From: Helichrysum umbraculigerum
Taxonomy: Eukaryota > Streptophyta > Magnoliopsida > Asterales > Asteraceae
Direction: 5' to 3'
DNA: 64,000 bases
NCBI GenBank assembly: GCA_949592205.1
Contig: CATIUR010000003.1
Coordinates: 145,181,259-145,245,258 of the forward strand
The position numbers and the translations under genes are program-made. Positions 59,851-64,000 of the stretch are shown in pieces; within the stretch, counting starts at the first letter, position 1, and each line of letters begins with the position of its first letter. Below the pieces are notes generated by a model. It saw only the letters and a program-made list of their open reading frames with translations. It did not search any database and was not told the origin of the DNA.

Positions 59851-62800
59851 ATGGTGAAGAAGAAAGAGAGGTCAGTGAACGTATCAGGAAAACCAAAGCA
59901 TTCTCTCGATGTCAACAGAGATGCCGGAAACAAAAATAAAAGCGGCGGCACCGGCCGTACTTCCGCCACCGTTCGCCGTCTTAAGATGTACAAAACCAGA
60001 CCGAAACGTGACGCTAAAGGAACGATTTTAAAACACGATTTACAGTCAAAGGAGTTGCCAAATACTCGTATTCAGCCTGATCGCCGTTGGTTCGGTACGT
60101 ATTGCCAAATTTGTGCCCCTCGACATATATTTTTATAGATATGATTATGTATCTATTCTAATTAGGTATTTATTTATTATTTATGACGAGTTATGTTAAG
60201 CTTGAAACGAATTTGAGCTAAATTTTGAGTTCAGAATGTTAGTTTGTCCAACTTTGCTTAAAAGTGTTATTATATCTGTAAATTAGTTTTAAATGATACA
60301 GCTACGGTGTTGGCACTGTTTTATCTAATGATGATGCTAAATTTTACTAGATGAAAAATATAATCTTACATACTGATGTTTTGCACTTGACATTGCAGGT
60401 AATACTAGGGTTGTTAATCAAAAAGAACTTGAGTTTTTTCGTGAAGAGCTGCAAAGTCGACTCTCGAGTAATTATAATGTCATTTTGAAGGAGAGGAAAT
60501 TGCCTATGTCACTATTGAATGATCATCAGAAGGCAAGTAATTAGCCTTAGAGAATGGATGGAATGAAGTGATATATGCAGTTGAAGTTGTGATTTTATAT
60601 ATATGTTACTTAATTTTGGTCTATGATTTTTATTTTTTTGAAGCAAGCAAGAGTTCACCTTTTGGATACTGAACCATTTGCTGATGCATTTGGATCAAAG
60701 GGGAAGAGAAAACGTCCAAAGCTAGTAGTGTCTGATTATGAAGCATTAGTCAAGAGGGCTAGTGGTTCTCAAGGTAAATAACTACATCTTGCTTTGAGTA
60801 TATATTTTGAGCGATTTATTGTATATTTTGGGCTTCGTGGTAGCAATTGTGATTTGATTATTGAAAAAAAGAAATTAATCTTTGTTAATAAGTTCACTGT
60901 AAGTTTTTTGGTAACATATTCCTTAGTGAGTTGGTACTTGATCAGAACTCACTAATTTGTGTGCCAACTGTATAGATGCATTTGAAGAAAAATGTGGTGG
61001 TGTTGATCCTACGGAGGAAAATCGGGATGGATTCAGGGATTTAGTTCGCCATAATATGTTTGAGAAGGGTCAAAGTAAACGTATATGGGGTGAGCTTTAC
61101 AAAGTCATCGACTCTTCAGATGTTGTTATTCAGGTTGGTGGTCCTGTTTGCAGTGAATTTACATGTTATAAGTATTTTGGTCATAGAATGAGTTTCATTC
61201 TGTGTCTTGTTTCGGTAATATTGCTAGTCGCTGTTTTTCGGGGAGTGATTATGTCGGGCAGTACTAATTATATTGATTACAGGTATTGGATGCTAGGGAT
61301 CCCCAAGGTACAAGATGTTATCATCTTGAGAAGCATTTGAAAGAACATGCTAAACACAAGCATATGATTTTATTGTTAAACAAGGTATGCATTATCTATA
61401 TCTGGAAATTATGAGGCTTCTTCCCTCACACTTTCTTGGTATGAACAGTCATTGAATTTCCTGCCTGTGTTTGTGCAGTGTGATTTGACCCCTCCATGGG
61501 TCACAAAGGGATGGCTGAGGGTACTATCTAGGGAATATCCCACTCTAGCATTTCATGCAAGCATCAATAAGTCTTATGGAAAGGTATGCCTTTTACAAAA
61601 TCAACGTGGGATTGTTGCAAACAGCTAAAGATTTCCTATGTGTAGCCATCATATAGCAAGGGTGCTAATTGTAAAAGTTGATAAAATTCCTCGTTTATGT
61701 ATATGCATTTTTTTTTGCAAATCTTGGTCTTTGCTTGATGTAAATTGTTTGATTGCTTATAGAATTCTCTTCTGTCGGTGTTGCGACAATTTTCACGCTT
61801 AAAAAGTGACAAGCAAGCAATATCGGTTGGATTTGTTGGTTACCCCAATGTTGGCAAGTCGTCAGTAATCAACACACTGCGTACGAAAAATGTAAGTCGC
61901 ATAATTAATGGTGCATGGATGTCACAGTGTGATGTCTTTCTTGTTATTGGTATAGTGCTCTTTGAAAAATCTATTTTATAAACTGGTTAGATACGTTGAG
62001 TTTGAATACAACTAAGCATCTTTGAACTTAACCTATATCTCGAAGGTTTACATTATGAACTTGTTACTATAATTGTTTGGCTGACATTTTCCTTGTATTT
62101 TTTCTTCCTTTGCGAAGGTTTGCAAGGTTGCTCCAATTCCTGGAGAGACTAAAGTTTGGCAATACATAACACTTACGAAGAAGATATTCTTAATTGATTG
62201 CCCTGGTGTTGTTTATGGAAGCAGTGATACAGAAACTGATATCGTCTTGAAGGGCGTGGTATGTGAAACTTGGTTACATTTTTTTCTTGCTAAGATAGTG
62301 CTCTTAAGATAAGATTTTAGAAGGTGTGATATGTGAAACTTTATCTTTGTAATTGGCTTATCTTAGTTTCACATATAGAAATATAGAATTAACTGCTAGG
62401 AAAAATTTACTTTTCCAGGTACGAGTCACTAATTTGCATGATGCCACGGAGCACATTGGTGAAGTGTTACAACGTGTCAAGAAAGAGCACCTTGAAAGAG
62501 CATACAAGATAAAAGAGTGGTATACCTCGTTTTTCGAAATACATATCCGTTATATTAGTATGCTTAAGTTAGAAGTTGGGAGTTCACTTATTCTACTTCT
62601 TTTACTTGGATTGCTATCTTGCTTCTGCTTGATCACCGTATTTCAGCTGTAATAGCAAATTGTAACTTCACTTTATCTGCTTATGTATAACAGGGAAGAT
62701 GAGAATGACTTTCTGGTTCAGTTATGCAAGTTATCAGGCAAACTTCTCAGGGTAAGGTTTTTTACTTTGTATTCCATTGGTTCTGTTTACTACTGCCAAA

Positions 62801-63672
62801 GCATACTATAGTCAATTGAGGCAAATGATATGAGCACCATCCAGTTGTCACAATGTTTGATTGCACATTGAGTTACTTTGTGCAAAACTTTGAATAGGTA
62901 AAACTAGGAAATATTTAGATGGAAAACAAAATGTCATGGTGCAGGTTGATTATGTTCTAATATTCTGCTTCAAAGAAGAAATACATATTAGAAATCTTGA
63001 TTCGGAAATCTAGTACTTTTTAAGTGTTTATCATTTTTCCTTAGCAAAATATATAGTTTTTCTTTTTAATACAGAATACCACTGTTTTTTAATGAAACCA
63101 GACTGGGTGGTCGGACCGGTTTAATTGGGGAATGGCCAAAACACTTAAGTTGATGTGATGTATGGAAGTTACAACATGTTTGTTTAGTTAAAGTGGAAGT
63201 CTCCAATTCTTGGAGTGGGGCGGGTATTTACCTAGTAATTGGCACAGTTTTTAATGTATGAACTATTTATAGAAGACAAATAGAATGGACCATTTTTTGC
63301 AGGTCAACCCAATATGACCTGTTTTATCTTCAAGTTTACCCCATGTCAATCCGAGTCTCTCTTTAGTGATCATTTGTGCATTATTTACAGGGAGGTGAAC
63401 CTGATTTGATGACTGCTGCGAAGATGGTTTTACATGATTGGCAGAGAGGCAAAATACCGTTCTTTGTCCCACCTCCAAAGCAAGAAGACACACCAGACGA
63501 AGCCAAAGACTCTAGTGTGTCAGAGAAAGACGTGGCGGTTGATGATAACAGAGAATTGGCTGCTAGAAGAAGTATTAAAGACATTGTTTCATCACAGCAG
63601 TTAAAGGATGTCCCTGTTCAAGAATATCTCTTCACTGAGAACGAGTTAAAGGGGGATGAAGAGGATTCATAG
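59851..63672 (+). CDS. NUG2: nuclear/nucleolar GTPase 2, circularly permuted
   Basis: Eleven exons, 527 aa: 59851-60094, 60399-60532, 60644-60773, 60976-61133, 61283-61384, 61479-61583, 61763-61891, 62118-62258, 62419-62519, 62694-62751, 63391-63672. The N-terminal NGP1NT domain contains MVKKKERSVNVSGKPKHSLD and MYKTRPKRDAKG. The GTPase motifs are in permuted order: G4 NKCD (255-258), G5 near FHASINKS, G1 GYPNVGKS (317-324), G2 in PGETKVWQ, G3 DCPG (361-364). The order G4-G5-G1-G2-G3 marks the YlqF/YawG family. The basic N-terminus supports nucleolar location. The family acts in 60S pre-ribosome maturation. Exon 2 ends either at a GC donor (AAG|GCAAGT, giving QKQARVHLL) or at a GT donor seven to eight bases away paired with a shifted acceptor (QKATRVHLL). 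Both keep the frame and the length. Confidence 0.95.
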
Positions 63673-64000
63673 ATTTTGGTTTAGTTTATTTTATGCAAAA
63701 TAGATGATGAAAATTTTACATGCAATTTATTTTCTTTTTTGTATGTTTATCTGGTTTTGTACCCTAAATAACATGTACTGAACATAATACATTTTTTTTA
63801 GGGCATGTATGACCGTTCCATTTTGATCAATTATATCTACGTTCTAGAGCAGTTTTGTAACTTAAGCCATACATACATTTTAACAAATATTGTGAAGTAT
63901 AAAAGTGTTGTATGCTGTTAAAATAAAAAATGATTGGGTGGGTGCGTTTGAAATAGTTGTTTTGAGGTAGTGATTCTTACACGATCTTTTTGGTATACAT
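63673..64000 (+). other. NUG2 3' flank
   Basis: Presumed 3' UTR and downstream DNA. No further gene begins before the window ends. Confidence 0.5.

Overview
The window is nuclear DNA from a flowering plant, almost certainly a core eudicot. It is AT-rich, its genes are split by many short GT-AG introns, and its proteins match plant families closely. Between the genes lie nested plant transposons (LTR elements, Helitrons, a MULE, MITEs, a SINE). An asterid source is a guess; nothing here fixes the species.

Layout. 183-1204 (+) is the 3' end of a GH1 beta-glucosidase gene. Its complete tandem paralogue lies at 5886-8761 (+, 12 exons, 505 aa). Between them is a nest of repeats: a terminal-inverted-repeat element holding a tandem array that is itself split by a Mutator-type MITE. 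At 8861-9302 (-) is a small two-exon gene for an EPF1-type stomatal patterning peptide. It is divergent from a COP1-interacting protein 7 (CIP7)-like gene (10033-13978, +). That gene converges on anthocyanidin synthase (14187-15780, -). A 2.7 kb putative Helitron (16422-19153) separates ANS from a small TFIIIC subunit gene (20656-21859, +). Then come a class-3 lipase/phospholipase A1 gene (22232-23482, +) and a 21-exon LRRC40-type leucine-rich-repeat gene (23772-28574, -). The LRR gene carries a one-base homopolymer frameshift and a GC-AG intron.

From about 29.0 to 58.0 kb the window is transposon territory. In order it holds: a foldback element with a telomere-like core (29025-29725); a degenerate Mutator-like element (29774-43047) with FAR1/MURA-like and Ulp1-like remnants and about thirty copies of the palindrome CACATGTG; a young non-autonomous LTR retrotransposon inside that MULE (34173-41222, TSD GAAAC); a putative 8.9 kb Helitron (52141-43241, minus); and a second young LTR element (52237-57998, TSD TGTAG). 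A hAT-type MITE (58792-59151) precedes the last gene, a complete nucleolar GTPase 2 (NUG2) gene (59851-63672, +, 11 exons, 527 aa).

How the genes relate. They do not form one pathway. CIP7 is known in Arabidopsis as a light-signalling factor needed for anthocyanin accumulation, and here it is a direct neighbour of ANS. EPF1 and CIP7 share a 730 bp divergent promoter region. These may be coincidences of order. No bacterial-style defence system or plainly new protein system is visible. The least explained signals are the dispersed CACATGTG palindromes, the telomere-like foldback core, and possible exons of an unrecognised transcript inside the larger Helitron.
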